In this document: positions 31,672-42,991 of the stretch, one piece after another
How positions within the stretch are numbered: position 1 is the stretch's first letter
How the letters are laid out: each line of letters starts with the position of its first letter
DNA from: Isoetes taiwanensis
Lineage: Eukaryota > Streptophyta > Lycopodiopsida > Isoetales > Isoetaceae
Reading direction: 5' to 3'
Assembly: GCA_021234155.1 (NCBI GenBank)
Contig: JAJEKV010000025.1
Location: forward strand, 16,423,094-16,487,093
DNA: 64,000 bases
Translations under genes and position numbers: made by a program
Notes under the pieces: generated by a model
What the model was told of the DNA's origin: nothing
Seen by the model: the letters and a program-made list of their open reading frames with translations, nothing else
Database searches by the model: none

Positions 31672-31971
31672 GGCGAAGAGCGTCGGAAAGGAACAGGAAA
31701 AGCTGTGTTGCGAAGGCGGAGAGCGGAGAGCGGAAGATGAAGGCGCAGAGAGGCGAAAAGGTTTTAGGGCGCACAAGTGTTGGCGAAGGGGCATGATGAG
31801 GATGAACAGGCAACCGTTGATGATGCCAGATGGCGACAGATGCAAAAGAGGCGATTGAGAGGCAAAATTTTGGCTAAGTCCCCAAACGGTAAAGGGAGAA
31901 GCAAGGAACGGTGGCGATGAGACGTAAGAGAATGATCGGATGTGACAGCTGGCGAAAGGACGCACATTAAT

Positions 31972-32209
31972 GTTCGACGGGCGTGAAAAGAAGGAATGTC
32001 ATTTAATGCTGGCAACTCGAAGTGGGATATCATTAAAACGAAGGTGTCAGAAGGTACCATGGCTAGATATGCGGCGGGAGAAAAGATTCCCCATTTAGAA
32101 ACAGCCTTGCATTGCAAACACGTTGGCGAAATTTCTGATTGGTCCACGTCGACAGGGAGGTCCTCGGTTGGCTATATAAGACGAACAGTGGTGGAAGCTG
32201 AGACACCCG
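31972..32209. promoter_or_regulatory. intergenic promoter region with a bidirectional TATA motif
   Basis: CTATATAAG at 32172-32180 is a good TATA box for the plus strand, and its complement reads CTTATATAG for the minus strand. The plus-strand ORF starts at 32210, and the long minus-strand ORF starts about 500 bp away at 31671. No other motif was assigned. Confidence 0.4.
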
Positions 32210-32467
32210 ATGGCGCTCAGTATGTCTGCTGCTGGACTGCACGACAAGTGCACTATGCCGTCTAACTGCCTGGAGTGGATTACATGCTGCTTGGACCTCT
32301 GGCGGTGCCACAACCGTGGCATTGCCATGGACGGGTGGTGTGCCGGGATGGCTGAGCATCCCGATCCCCACACCAACGGGATGGAGGTGATTCTGCACCT
32401 GCGCTGGGACCCTGAGCAGAATTACTACCACATCCTGCGTATCACCTCTGCTCCAAACCCGGAGTAG
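32210..32467 (+). CDS. small ORF antisense to the gypsy element
   Basis: 85 residues from ATG at 32210 (CCGATGGCG context) to TAG at 32467. A TATA box lies about 30 bp upstream, and AT-rich sequence with AATATAAATAT lies downstream near 32585. The product is Cys/Trp/His-rich (ITCCLDLWRCHNRG, WDPEQNYYHIL), with no recognised family. It lies between integrase and the long extra ORF on the opposite strand. Tat-lineage gypsy elements are known to carry antisense extra ORFs in that place; the comparison is positional only. With the TATA box so close there would be almost no 5' UTR. Confidence 0.4.
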   Translation: MALSMSAAGLHDKCTMPSNCLEWITCCLDLWRCHNRGIAMDGWCAGMAEHPDPHTNGMEVILHLRWDPEQNYYHILRITSAPNPE

Positions 32468-32605
32468 AGGGGTTTTCTCCTTAGGACTTAGTAGATAGGG
32501 CTCTCAGCCCGTTTTTGTAAATAGGGCTCTGCCCATAGCGGAAATAGATGGGCTCTGCTCACATTTTGTAAAAATTTCACCTCTATAATATAAATATGCC
32601 GGTTG

Positions 32606-34866
32606 CTAGTCACTAGCTATTGTGTCTGTGTCTGGAACAGCATCTGGTGGATGATTGTGACTTTCTGTTGTATGAAATTGTTTGAGGCGAAAGCCATTAA
32701 CCAGTGTAGGTAATGGAGTGCCATCTAATTCAGCCAGCTTGAAAACGCTGGGTTGTACCACTTGAACAATTTGATAAGGACCAAGCCATCGAAACTTTAA
32801 TTTGCCCGGAAAATTTTTGTAACGAGAATCATAAAGAAGAACCAAATCACCTTCTTTGAATGTTTTTGTCTTAAGTCTTTTGTCATGCAATGATTTCTGC
32901 AACTGTTGTCCATGAAGAACATGAATATAAGCATCGCGCCGAAGTTCATCCGGAGAGTTGGAAGAATATATTCAAAAGGCATGAGAGCTTCTTGACCATA
33001 AACCAGTTTGAAGGGAGTATGACCAGTAGCGATTTTGAAACTAGTGTTGTAAGCCCAAAGAACAGTAGGCAACTTTTCCTGCCAATCTGTTCGCGAAGCG
33101 TCACAGATTTTCTTGAGAACTGTGATGAGGGTTTTGTTGGTACTTTCAGCCAAGCCATTTCCTTGAGGATAATAGGGTGTACTTTTCCGGTGGTGGATGT
33201 GAAGATAATCCGTCAGCTCCTTAATAGTATGGTTGACAAAATGCACGCCACGATCACTAACCAGTTCCGTGGGACAACCAAAACGCGTGATGATGTGCGT
33301 GTAGAGAACCTTGGCTGTGCTGGCAGCGGTGTTGTCAGGAAGTGCACAAGCTTCCGCCCATTTAGTAGCATAATCCGTGATGACCAGAATATAACGGGCA
33401 CGGGTGTGCCGCGCCGGTGGGTCCATGGGCCCCACAAAATCCATTCCCCATTTGCTGAAGGGGAGTGGCGTGGCGACCGGCGTCAAGGGAAGAGCGTCAC
33501 GGGCTGTGGGCTTTCCCACACGCTGACAGACGTCACACGTGCGAGCATAAGCGTGGGCATCTTTGAAGAGCGTGGGCCAGAAGTATCCTGCCAAAAGAAT
33601 TTTGCGTGCCGTGGCGTCACCACTAAAATGACCACCACCAAGCCCATCGTGGGCTTGTCGAACAATATCGGGCACCTCATGAGGGAGGACACAACGACGG
33701 AGGACCATGTCTTTGCCTCGTTTATACAAATGGCCTGCAACCATGGTATAGTCCGCGGACTTCTCTCGAAACCGACGGTGGGCGGGGAGCGGCTTGTCCG
33801 GAGAGAGCGTCCGGATCGGCGGGAGGAAGAGCACCGATGAGAAGATATTGCTGAAAGTTGTGAAACCAATGGGGCGTGGCCGTGACCGGGAACAATTGAG
33901 CGCCCGGAAAGGCGTCGAAAACACCGTGGAGGGATCATCCGTGGGATGCGTGAAAGATAATCGTGCACCACATGAGATTTGCCTCGCCTTTATGAACAAT
34001 TTCGAAGGGAGCGAACTCTTGCGTAAGAAGGACCCAAATGAGCAATGCGCCCCGTGGGCGTGGCTTTGTTGATCAAATAAAGAAGAGCTTGATGATCAAC
34101 AAAGAACTTGATCTGGCTTCCCAGCAAATAATGTCGGAAACGTTGGACACAAAAGACTAAGCCCAAGGCTTCCCGTTCCGTGGCAGAATAGTTGCGCTTA
34201 GCAGGATTGAGTTTCCGGCTGGCATAGCGGATTGGTTTATCCGTGGTTTCATCATAAGCCTGAGAGAGAACAGCACCAATTGCAAAGGCAGAGACGTCAA
34301 CATGAACATGAAAGGGCTTGTCCCATTGAGGAGGAACAAGTACCGGGGCCTGAGTAAGTAACAGCTTCAACCTCTGAAAAGCAGCTTCCGCTTGGGGATT
34401 CCAAGCCCAAGTGGATTCATCACCCGTGAGTTTATGAATGGGGTCAGCTATAGCTGCAAGTCCAGGAATGAAAGTGGAATAGTAATTTACCTTACCCAGA
34501 AAAGAGCGTGTCTCTTTGATATTAGACGGTGCTTGAGCTTTCAGTACACAACTGATCTTAGCGGGATCCGTGGTGATGCCTTCTTTACTGACCACATGAC
34601 CCAACAGAACGCCTGAGGTGACGCAGAAAGTGCACTACTCAGGATTGAGACTAATGCCAGATTCATCACATTTTTGAAAGACAAGTTCCAATTTTTCCAA
34701 ATGATCTTCCATGGAGCTATAGGCAGAAAAATCATCTTGAAAGATCCGAAGAAAAGGTTTATCCTTCATAAAGTCTTGAAAGACGGAGAGCATGATGCGC
34801 TGAAAAGTTGAAGGAGAGTTTGACAAACCAAAAGGGACCACCTTGTAGGCAAAAGTGCCCCACGGG
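32606..34866 (-). pseudogene. gypsy pol: C-terminal RT, RNase H and integrase, with breaks
   Basis: Read on minus from 34866: RT resumes after LINE-B (AYKVVPFGLSNSPSTF, then FQDD in place of YIDD), an in-frame TAG at 34635 replaces a codon before CTFC, then the RT connection, then RNase H with VDVSAFAIG, TEREAL and FVDHQAL (catalytic D, E, D). A frameshift near 34040 precedes integrase, which from about 33744 has the HHCC zinc-binding module (HDGLGGGHF, CDVCQ) and the DDE residues in MDFVGP, VSDRG and GLAESTNK. Another frameshift near 32930 leads to the GPY/F-like module (FRWLGPYQIV), ending at 32606. No chromodomain was seen. Several lesions, so it is inactive. Its N-terminal neighbour is at 42751-42991. 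Confidence 0.88.
34851..34866. repeat. left target-site duplication of LINE-B
   Basis: AAAAGTGCCCCACGGG recurs at 42747-42762, where its first four A bases merge with the poly(A) tail. The certain part is 12 bp. Joining the flanks restores gypsy RT in frame. Confidence 0.9.
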
Positions 34867-35591
34867 CCCCGGGATTAAAAAGTGCTGGTGGGAAAAAAAA
34901 TGACGTGTGCCAATTTTCTTGATTTGTTTGTCCTTTTCCCGGATTTTTCAGTTCAAACCTCTTTCTTGCCAATTCTCCCTTGAAATTCATCAATTTCTGC
35001 TTGATTTGGCTTGAATTTGAGAGTGATCTGCTAGCTGCCCCTGTAGAGGGCCAGCTTTATCAAATTCCTCATGCTTTGAGCTATTGATGGACACCAAAAT
35101 CTTCACAATTATCAAACATGGCTCAAGATTTACCTGTGGTTTTCTCTCAGGCTCATCTTCAGAACTATGGAATTCTTTGATAATTAACACCTTCTTCCCA
35201 GATTCTCTATTCCGGCAAGAGTATACATTTGTCCCGAGCTGCGTTGAATTTGAAACAGAAATGCTTAATTCATGGCTGGAGGAATTCATAGGTGACAACA
35301 AGACTTCAGCAACAGGAATTTTCAGAGTTAATTGTGATTGGGCAGATGAAAAGATCATCGTGAAGGTTTATTCAGAGAATTAGGAAACTGGAATTAATTG
35401 GCCTTTGAATGGTTTTCTTCGTAAAGCTTTCACAAATTGGATTTGCATGGCTTATGGTTTGGCAATCCGACCTCTTCTAGTTAATTTTGATTCTATCTAA
35501 TCGGCGTTCTATCCCTGTTTTCTTCCTTTCCCCCTTCTGGGCTCTCATTTCCGTCCGTGCACTTTTGTTGTTTCAACCTGTGCCTTTACCA
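34867..35591 (+). other. 5' UTR of LINE-B with a 98-codon ORF
   Basis: It begins CCCCGGGATT and is moderately AT-rich. An ATG at 35087 opens a 98-codon frame to 35383 (MDTKIFTIIKHG to IIVKVYSEN) with mixed, protein-like composition but no recognised domain. Whether it is translated is unknown. Confidence 0.45.
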
Positions 35592-36035
35592 ATGGCCTTA
35601 ATTTCCTCCGTAAACCCTAAAAATTTATCCTTTCTTCACTCCTTTGCTAAAATTCCTCCGCATGAACGATCCGCTGTTCTTCAAAGCTTGATTTCCTTTC
35701 AAGAGAAGCCGCAAGAAACGATCCTGTTCGGAAACTTTGCCAATTTACCAGCTTATACTCCTGAAATGGATCCAATCTCGCATGAAGTACCCTTCTGGGA
35801 TAATCTTTCTGCTGATCCCGATCGCAGGGGCACTATTCACCCCATTGATCCAAATACTGGTGTCCCACGACCATATGGAGTAACGAGAATTCGACAGGAG
35901 CTGCGAACAGATGAACATCTGGATGACAGACTAAAGAGAACTAGACCTCCTTATCTTCATCAAAGCAAAATGAGACTCTACAGTGGTATTTCTCTTAATC
36001 TTCCTGTTGTTCATTCTAGAGTTGATGCTTTATCC

Positions 36036-36053
36036 AATTCAGCTGTCATAATC
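36036..36053. repeat. left 18-bp target duplication inside LINE-B ORF1
   Basis: AATTCAGCTGTCATAATC recurs unchanged at 36119-36136. Confidence 0.9.
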
Positions 36054-36118
36054 TTTTTTTAATTGAAGGCCTGTATATTGATATATAGATAAAGTTACAA
36101 AATTTACTTTTTACAGGG
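36054..36118 (-). mobile_element. 65-bp truncated retroposon inside LINE-B ORF1
   Basis: On the minus strand the insert begins CCCTGTAAAAAGTAAATTT and ends in A7, with CTTCAATT before the tail, like the extreme 3' end of an L1-type LINE. It is flanked by perfect 18-bp duplications. It is a third nesting level: gypsy, then LINE-B, then this piece. Confidence 0.85.
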
Positions 36119-36136
36119 AATTCAGCTGTCATAATC
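36119..36136. repeat. right 18-bp target duplication
   Basis: A perfect copy of 36036-36053. Confidence 0.9.
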
Positions 36137-38124
36137 AAGGTCCAAAAATGTGGGATTAAGCTTGACAAACTCTGGGCTTTTCTTCTTAACCTAAATAAAG
36201 GTATCATAATCCAAGCTGTTTACTGGCTTAATTTCCCTTACATTATGCTTGAGTGTGGGAACGCGAGATCAGCTAATTTCTTTCTCAACTATGGTCCCCT
36301 GACTTTTGAAACCACTCAGCTGTCCTTTCTTAAATGGCATCCAAAACTTGATATTGAACAAATGAACAACCTCTGTATTGCCTCAACCTCGCTTTTTGGA
36401 CTTAATCCTATATATTGGGATGAAGAATGTTTCAAACTCCTATTTAACAACATTGGCACCTATATTTCTACTGAATACTCTCCATCTAAACCTCCACGTG
36501 CCTTTGTGCAGCTTGACCTTTCCAAAGATATCCCTATCTCCATTCCTTTCATAGATGCCTTTGGAGTAGAATCTTCCTTAGCTCTTAGATGGTCTGGATT
36601 GCCATCCCAATGCCAAAAATGTTTACAAAGACATTTCTGGTACTCTGACTGTAAGTCTTTCACAGTTTCACTTCAAACCAGCAGAGATAATGTGGTTGAA
36701 GGGGAGAAAATAGCAGGCTCTACTCAACTTCGCCCAGGTGATAATTCTAAGGAACACTCTGATAGTGAGGGTGTGATCCAAACAAATGAATCCAAGGGGC
36801 TGGACACATTTCACAAATTGCCTGAGAATGATAATTTCAAATGGACCAAAGTCAATGGCAGCTACAAAAGGATTCAGAAACAGAAAGCAGTAAGGGAGCA
36901 GATTAAAGCCAAGGAAAAAATCCTTGAGGACAACTCCTTTAGGTATAAGAAGAACACTGGTATAACAATTGGGGAGCCAAAACTGTTGGTTAAAGGTACT
37001 ACTCCAGAAAAAGTTAATCATGCTTCCCATGACTTATGTTTGACTCTGACCAATATCATCAAGGATGCTAGAAGACAAGAAAAGGGCCATTGTTACAGTC
37101 TTATGGACTTTCCAATCAAAAATGTCAGCAAGACCGGATCATTAACTATAAAATCTCAGGATAAAGCTAAACAGAAAATGAATTCTACTGGAAAGAATTC
37201 ACAGACCTCTTCTGCTACTTCAGCAAGCCTAACTCAACAAAATATAACTCCTAATGTGCCTCATTGTCAATCAGATTTGGTCTTGTCCAAATCTGTTTGC
37301 CATACCAATGAAGTCAACTATGATGGAAACAATCTGCAACAAGGGAGTGTGAATCAACATCAAGATAAGCTGCTTATAGGCTGTCAAAACGCTTTTCAGG
37401 TATTATCTGACCCAGATATTAATTTAGATCCTGATTTATGTAAGAGCAAAGTATGTTATCCCTCTACTGCTCTTCCTGCACCACAATCAACCCAGGTTTT
37501 CTCACCCCCCAAACAGTCTTCTCCTATCTCTCCAGTTCTGCCTTCTCTGCCATCTCTTATTGATTTGGATTATCCCATTATAAATGTGCCCCTTAGTCCT
37601 CCAAAAATATCCAGTAAAGTTGCAGTGAAGCTAGCTTCACTGCAAATGGCTCCTGACTCAGAAGATAAGGATCAATCACAGGAAAGAGAGGTTAGTAATT
37701 TGGATTCTTGTGACTATGTCCCTGAGACTCCACAAGGTGCAGAAGAGGAGGAGCAACATGAAAATTCCAGGCAAGTTAATCTTTCTGCTCCTTTAAATAA
37801 TCTTGAAATTAATTCTATGTTTCAGTTTTATCCTGGTGGTTATTCTGATAATAGTGACCATAGTGATAATAGTGAGGGTGAGGATAACCTAATTGACAAA
37901 GAGAATTGGGGGAAGGAAGAGTATCTTCTTGAAAATTCTGTCAAACCATCTGTCCCTGACAAAGATCATCCAGCTAGTAAATCTAAAAAGAAGGCTAGGG
38001 ACAGCAAAGGAAAGTCTGTGTCAGGGTTGAACAAAACTCCTGCTCAAAATACTAGGAGCAAGAAGAAATCAAAATCTTATAGACTTTGACTTTTCCCCCT
38101 TCCTTTCTTATTTTCCTTCTAGAT

Positions 38125-41100
38125 ATGAAGATTTTATCTTGGAATCTTAGAGGAATTAAAGGCCCTCTTAAGAGAAGAAGAGCCATTGCTCAAATCAGGT
38201 TATATAAAGCTGATATTATTCTTCTTCAGGAGATTAAGCTTCCCTCCTTTGAAGCTAGCAACTTGGGTGATTGGATATATCCAAATTCCTCCTCTATTTG
38301 GATTGATTCTGTGGGGGCGAGTGGTGGCCTTGCTATCATTTGGAGGGCTGATCTTAATCATATCTCTTGCTACAATGGCCCTTCCAGATCATGGCAAGCT
38401 GTTACTCTTTCTGTTTCCAATTCTGTCTTTGGTATTGTTAACATATATGCTCCAACCAATCCAAATGATAGAGAACCTGTTTGGAAAGAGATCAACTCTT
38501 GGCTAGCCTCTCAAAATTTGGACAACTGGATTATTGCTGGGGACTTTAATAACACTCCTTCCTGGGACCTGAAGTTAGGGAACAAAATTAATATGACTAG
38601 ATCTGAGAGACAAGCCTGGGACTCCCTTATTTCTGATAATGGCCTGATTTATATCCCCTCCTCGACTGCCAACTATACTTGGTCAAATAAGCAAAAAGAT
38701 AGAGCTAGAGTCTATTGTACTTTGGACAGATTCTATGTCTCTAATCCCTCCACTTCCTTCTGGGATAACAGTTATGTCTCTAGTGATGAGGGTACTTCTA
38801 TTTCTGATCATCAACCTCAGTTTCTTCATACTTCTCATGTCATCAGGATCCAAAGACAGGGAAGTACCCCTTTTAAGTTCAATACATCTCTCCTGAATAA
38901 TGAGAATTTCTGCTCTCAGTTTTGTGCTTTTTATGAGGATCTCTCTGTTAGAAATATAAGTATGCATCAGGGCAATCAGTTCTATTCTAAAATCAAAGCT
39001 ATCAAATCTTGGATTAAGAAATGGTCTAAAGATAGGCATCTTCAGGGTGAAATGGAAAAAAATCAGCTTCTTATGCTCATGAAGGAAATCAGATCTTTAC
39101 TTCAGCAAGATCCAACTAATCTAAACCTGCAAGTAGGAGAGGAAGTTCTTGAAAGAAAGATTAGAAATATTGAGGAGATAGAAGCTAAAGGGTCAGCCAT
39201 CAGATGTAAAATCAAATACTCCAACCAAATGGATTCTGGCAGCTCAAAGTTCTTTTTCAGGGTAGCTAAAAGTAGGGTGCTCGGAAATTCTATAACAGAA
39301 GTAGAGGATGATAGTGGGGAAAAATACTCTTCTCACTCTGAAATTTCTTCTTTCTTCAGAGACAAATATATGGATATTTTTATGAGCAAATCTATTCCTG
39401 ATATGGCCAAGGCAACTGACTTCAAAAATCTGGTCAATGGTATCCTCCCTGATGCTCCCCGGTTATGAATGTTTCCGGCCAGATGTGACCCTCCTTCCCA
39501 GAATGAGATCCTAACTACCCTTTCTTCTCTCAGTAAAGGAAAATCCCCTGGTCCTGATGGGTTGCCACCTGAATTTTATGTTAAGTTCTGGGATATCCTC
39601 AAAGATGACATTACTTCCATGGTTCACGACTTCTGGAATAATGATTGTCTTCAGACTTCTATTGCCAGTGGATTCATAGCTTTGATCCCAAATGTTGATC
39701 ATCCAAATAAATTTCAAGATTGGAGACCTATCTCTCTCACTAATACTTCCTATAAGCTTTGTGCCAAGATTATTGCTCTCGAATTAATGTAGACTATCTT
39801 CAAAGGAACATCAGTCCCAATCAGTCAGCCTTTCTGCCCAAGAGATACATTCTGGATAATTATGTGGCAGCCATGGAGGGATTACATTGGAACAAAATTT
39901 CAAACCAGAACTGCATTTTACTTAAACTGGATTTCAAGAGAGCCTTTGACTCGGTCAGATGGGATTTTCTTGAATTTGCCATGATCAAGCTTGGGTTTCA
40001 TCCTAAGCTTATTAAGCTCATTCTGGGGCTTAATCTTAGATCCAAATCAGCTGTGCTTATTAATGGTGTGCCCTCTGGTTTTTTCTCTTTATCCTGTGGA
40101 GTTAGACAGGGATGTCCTCTTGCTCCTTACCTCTTCCTAGTTGCAGCTGAACTGCTTACCAGAGTCATTACTCACTATCAGGAAAATGCCTTCATTAAAG
40201 GTCTCAAGCTCCCCAACTCAGATGAGTATCTTACCATGCTTCAATATGCTGATGATACTTTTTCCTTCCTTGAAGCTGATTTGCCTAATATTGACTGCTT
40301 CCTTAAAGTCATATATCAATTTTCAGCTGCCTCTGGTATTTATCTGAATGTCAATAAGAGCTTAATTATTGGTGATCTTCCTCATCAGCAGATCCTGGGT
40401 ATTAATGTTCTTCCTGTGGGTCAAGCCACTAAGCTTTTAGGGATGCCTCTATCTATAAATCAGAGCTTGAAAGGGCTGTGGGATCCTATTCTTCAGAGAA
40501 TTAAGAAAAAGCTGAATAATTACAGAAATTATCTCACTCTAGCAGGTAGAACTATCATTGCAAACTCGGTTCTTGCGAGCTCTCATGTCTACTTTTCCAC
40601 TGCTCTAATTGCCCCTAAGTGTATTTATCTTGAGCTCCAAAAAATTATAAGAAACTTTATTTGGAATGGCAGTCACCTGGTCAATTGGAACTCTATCTGC
40701 AAGACTAAAATAACAGGTGGTCTTGGCTGTAAGGACCTTTTTCTTCAAGCTCAATCTCTTGCAGGTAAATTTGTTTGGAGAGCCATCTATGGGAGCCAAT
40801 CTCCTGCTCACAAGTTCATCAGACACTGGATCAATCTTAGTCACCCTTCTGGTCATCCATCTGTTCATCATTTGTTACCAAACTCAGCCTTTACTCAATT
40901 GAAAACTGCTCCTAATATCTCTCCTTTGATGAAGAATCTGATTAAGGCTTGGAATTCTATTTCTCCCCACTATCAATTTATCTCATCCGATCATTTGCAC
41001 TCTGATATGCCTATTTTCTGGAATCCTATCTTTCTTAATCATAATTCCAATGTTCTGGCAATCAAACATCCTAGGATCTGCAAGAAATGGCATGATGCTG

Positions 41101-41924
41101 ATCTTTATTACATTAGAGATCTTTTTAATGGTTGTAGGCTGATTTCTTGGACTGCTCTCAAAAATATCATCAAAGGTACATCTTCTGACAGGAAAGTATA
41201 TCTCCTTATCAAGCCTTATTTGGCAAATCTTTCTCCTAACTCAGGGAAAGGTGACTGGTCCCTCAATGGTAAGTTTGACTATAAAGTGAGAGATATTTAT
41301 AAGTGCCTTTCCCATGATCCTACTAATATTAAGGCTATGACCAAATGGGGTATCAATCTTACTCAGCTAAGAGAGCTCTTCAAGAACGTATGGGACTCTT
41401 ACTGCCCTCCAAAAATTTCCTACTGTATATGGCTTATTGCTAATGGCAGTTTAAGTAACTTACAATCCCTTTCCAAAAAATATCCTAATATTATGCCAGA
41501 CTGCCCTTTAGGTTGCAATGAGATTGAAGATATGTGTCACATTTTCAGCTGCACTAAGTTGAATAGTTTCTGGAATTGGATTGCTGGAAAATTTGGACTT
41601 CACTATGATGGGAATTTGCTTTCCTTGATCCAAAACGGTGACACCTTTAAAAACACTGTTATTTTCATTGCCCTTTGGAATATTTGGAAGGCTAGGAATC
41701 GTATTTTATATGGGAAGAATAGACCTTCAGTTTTCTGGATCAAAATGAACTTCCAATTTGATTTTGAAACTATTGCTACTGCTCATAAGAATAAGGTTGG
41801 AACTAATCATGACAGGAAATGGGAGCTTCATGGAGCTTACAGGGGATTTTATAATTTATTTGCTTCCAATCTAAATATTGTAGATTCTAATGTTTTATTT
41901 TCTGATGAAACTAGAATATCTTAA
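38125..41924 (+). pseudogene. LINE-B ORF2: endonuclease, reverse transcriptase, zf-RVT, lightly broken
   Basis: The ATG at 38125 starts MKILSWNLRG; earlier in-frame codons have no ATG. The endonuclease has WNLRG, LLQEIK, GDFNN and SDHQP. A TGA at 39466-39468 breaks the linker, and the same frame continues as RT (KGKSPGPDGLPPEFY, DWRPISLTNTSYK) until a one-base frameshift near 39785. Then come SPNQSAFLPKR, motif A LKLDFKRAFDSVRWDFLE, motif B GVRQGCPLAPYLF and motif C YADD, all intact. The C-terminus carries the zinc-binding domain of plant LINE RTs (PPKISYCIWL, CPLGCNEIEDMCHIFSC) and IALWNIWKARNR. Only two lesions. Known function: nicking of target DNA and target-primed reverse transcription. 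Confidence 0.92.
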
Positions 41925-42381
41925 CTTCCTGCGTGGGGACGGAGCAAGAAAATTCGATGATAGCTCGATATTCAGCCAGCACCCAGTGGATTCAGTCATG
42001 AAGAATGATATTGCAACATCTATGGAGTCGTTTCTTATGAAAAGGGGACGCATGAGATATCTGAAGGAAAGTGAGGATCTTTGGGCATCTATCTTCTGTA
42101 GGGAAGTGGTTCAGATCCTTTGCCTTTGGGCCTTCTTGGCCAATCATCACTTCCTTCTCACTGAAAGGCAGCTAACAAGATACAGAACCATGTACTACAA
42201 TCACAAACTTATTGCTGATCTGTATGGCTCCTTGCTGATATTACTGGAGGACAAGGATAAATTCAGGCTCTTCTACTCAAATAATTGGGGCCCAAATCAA
42301 TACCTCTTTGGATCCACTGACCCTTTCAATGCCTATTTCAATGATTGCTTCTTCAATGATCACGGGATCCCCCTTCCATAG
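41890..42381 (+). CDS. extra ORF at the 3' end of LINE-B
   Basis: 163 codons from ATG 41890 to TAG 42379-42381, overlapping the end of ORF2 by 35 bp in another frame and lying before the 3' UTR. The composition is protein-like: ESFLMKRGRMRYLKESEDLW, REVVQILCLWAFLANHHFLL and an aromatic C-terminus (GPNQYLFGSTDPFNAYFNDCFF). No family is recognised. It could be a third LINE ORF, a C-terminal domain of ORF2 cut off by a frameshift, or a captured host exon. Confidence 0.4.
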   Translation: MFYFLMKLEYLNFLRGDGARKFDDSSIFSQHPVDSVMKNDIATSMESFLMKRGRMRYLKESEDLWASIFCREVVQILCLWAFLANHHFLLTERQLTRYRTMYYNHKLIADLYGSLLILLEDKDKFRLFYSNNWGPNQYLFGSTDPFNAYFNDCFFNDHGIPLP

Positions 42382-42726
42382 CCATCTGTTAATCACACCC
42401 TTGCTCTTATCTAATCAGGATCTATTTATGTCTCGGGAAGGATTGCCTTTTTGCAGGTTTTTGCAGTTCAAGCTCAGAGTGGCCTCCCTCAACAACTGAA
42501 TTCAGATTTTTTGGACCTGTTCACACGGAAGATCATTTTCTTACTGGCTTATCAGTTTCTGCTACCTCTTCTGCGAATTTCTTGTTAGGCTTGTTATTCT
42601 TGAGCTCATATTCATAGTATGATGCTCTTAAATGTTCTGTTACTTTTTCATGTGCTGCCTTATAAAGCACAAACATGCTATGTTCCTGAGATTTTATAAT
42701 TAATGGTAAAACTGACTCTTGCTATC
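42382..42726 (+). other. 3' UTR of LINE-B
   Basis: AT-rich, no ORF, ends TTGCTATC just before the poly(A) tail. Confidence 0.7.
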
Positions 42727-42750
42727 AAAAAAAAAAAAAAAAAAAAAAAA
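42727..42750 (+). repeat. poly(A) tail of LINE-B, 24 bases
   Basis: An uninterrupted A24 adjoining the right target duplication. Confidence 0.95.
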
Positions 42751-42762
42751 GTGCCCCACGGG
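42747..42762. repeat. right target-site duplication of LINE-B
   Basis: Matches 34851-34866; the first four A bases are shared with the tail. Confidence 0.85.
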
Positions 42763-42991
42763 GTGGTGAAGGTGGTTTTGAGCTGATCTTCTTGCTTGAT
42801 AGAAATTTGATTGTACCCAGAAAAACCATCCATGAAAGAGTACATCTCATGACCAGCAACTTCTTCAAGAACCTGGTCAGTGAAGGGAAGCGGAAAGTGA
42901 TCACGCTCCGTTGCTTGATTGAGTTTTCGGTAATCCACGCAAAAGCAGATCTTACCATTGTGTTTGAGAGCAATGACGATGGGGCTCACCC
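42751..42991 (-). pseudogene. gypsy RT N-terminal half of the minus-strand element
   Basis: Read on minus from 42991: VSPIVIALKHNGK, VDYRKLN, FPLPFTDQVLEEV and FMDGFSGYNQI (the Asp-containing catalytic motif), then TTPWG, which continues as TF-AYKVVP on the other side of LINE-B at 34866. RT homology starts abruptly at about 42991. Upstream on minus, 42991-43046 is not RT but weakly resembles the 65-bp tandem unit at 2264-2393. Confidence 0.88.

Larger units (their letters stand above)
35592..38089 (+). pseudogene. LINE-B ORF1: DUF4283-like RNA-binding protein, interrupted
   Basis: ATG at 35592 (MALISSVNPK) starts the frame. It is cut at 36053 by a 65-bp insertion with an 18-bp duplication; leaving out insert plus one duplication (83 bp) brings the two parts into the same frame, running to the stop at 38087. 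The middle resembles the DUF4283 domain and zinc knuckle of plant L1 ORF1 proteins (RAFVQLDLSKD, LPSQCQKCLQRHFWYSDC). The knuckle spacing is C-x2-C-x3-H-x5-C, off by one from the usual CCHC form. The remainder is a long low-complexity, charged region ending in a Lys-rich tail. Its role is binding LINE RNA. Confidence 0.75.
34867..42750 (+). mobile_element. LINE-B: full-length plant L1-type LINE nested in gypsy RT
   Basis: 7,884 bp between perfect 12-16 bp target duplications, ending in A24 at 42727-42750. Order: 5' UTR, ORF1 (35592-38089, split by a 65-bp insertion), ORF2 (38125-41924: endonuclease, RT and zinc-binding domain, with one stop and one frameshift), an extra ORF (41890-42381), 3' UTR and poly(A). 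The minus-strand gypsy reading frame continues from 42751 to 34866 once the insert is ignored, so LINE-B entered after the gypsy element. Few lesions suggest it is fairly young. Confidence 0.95.

Noticed and set aside
32890-33840. Plus-strand 316-codon ORF
   Set aside because: It is the exact complement of gypsy integrase; the length comes from codon bias of the real frame.
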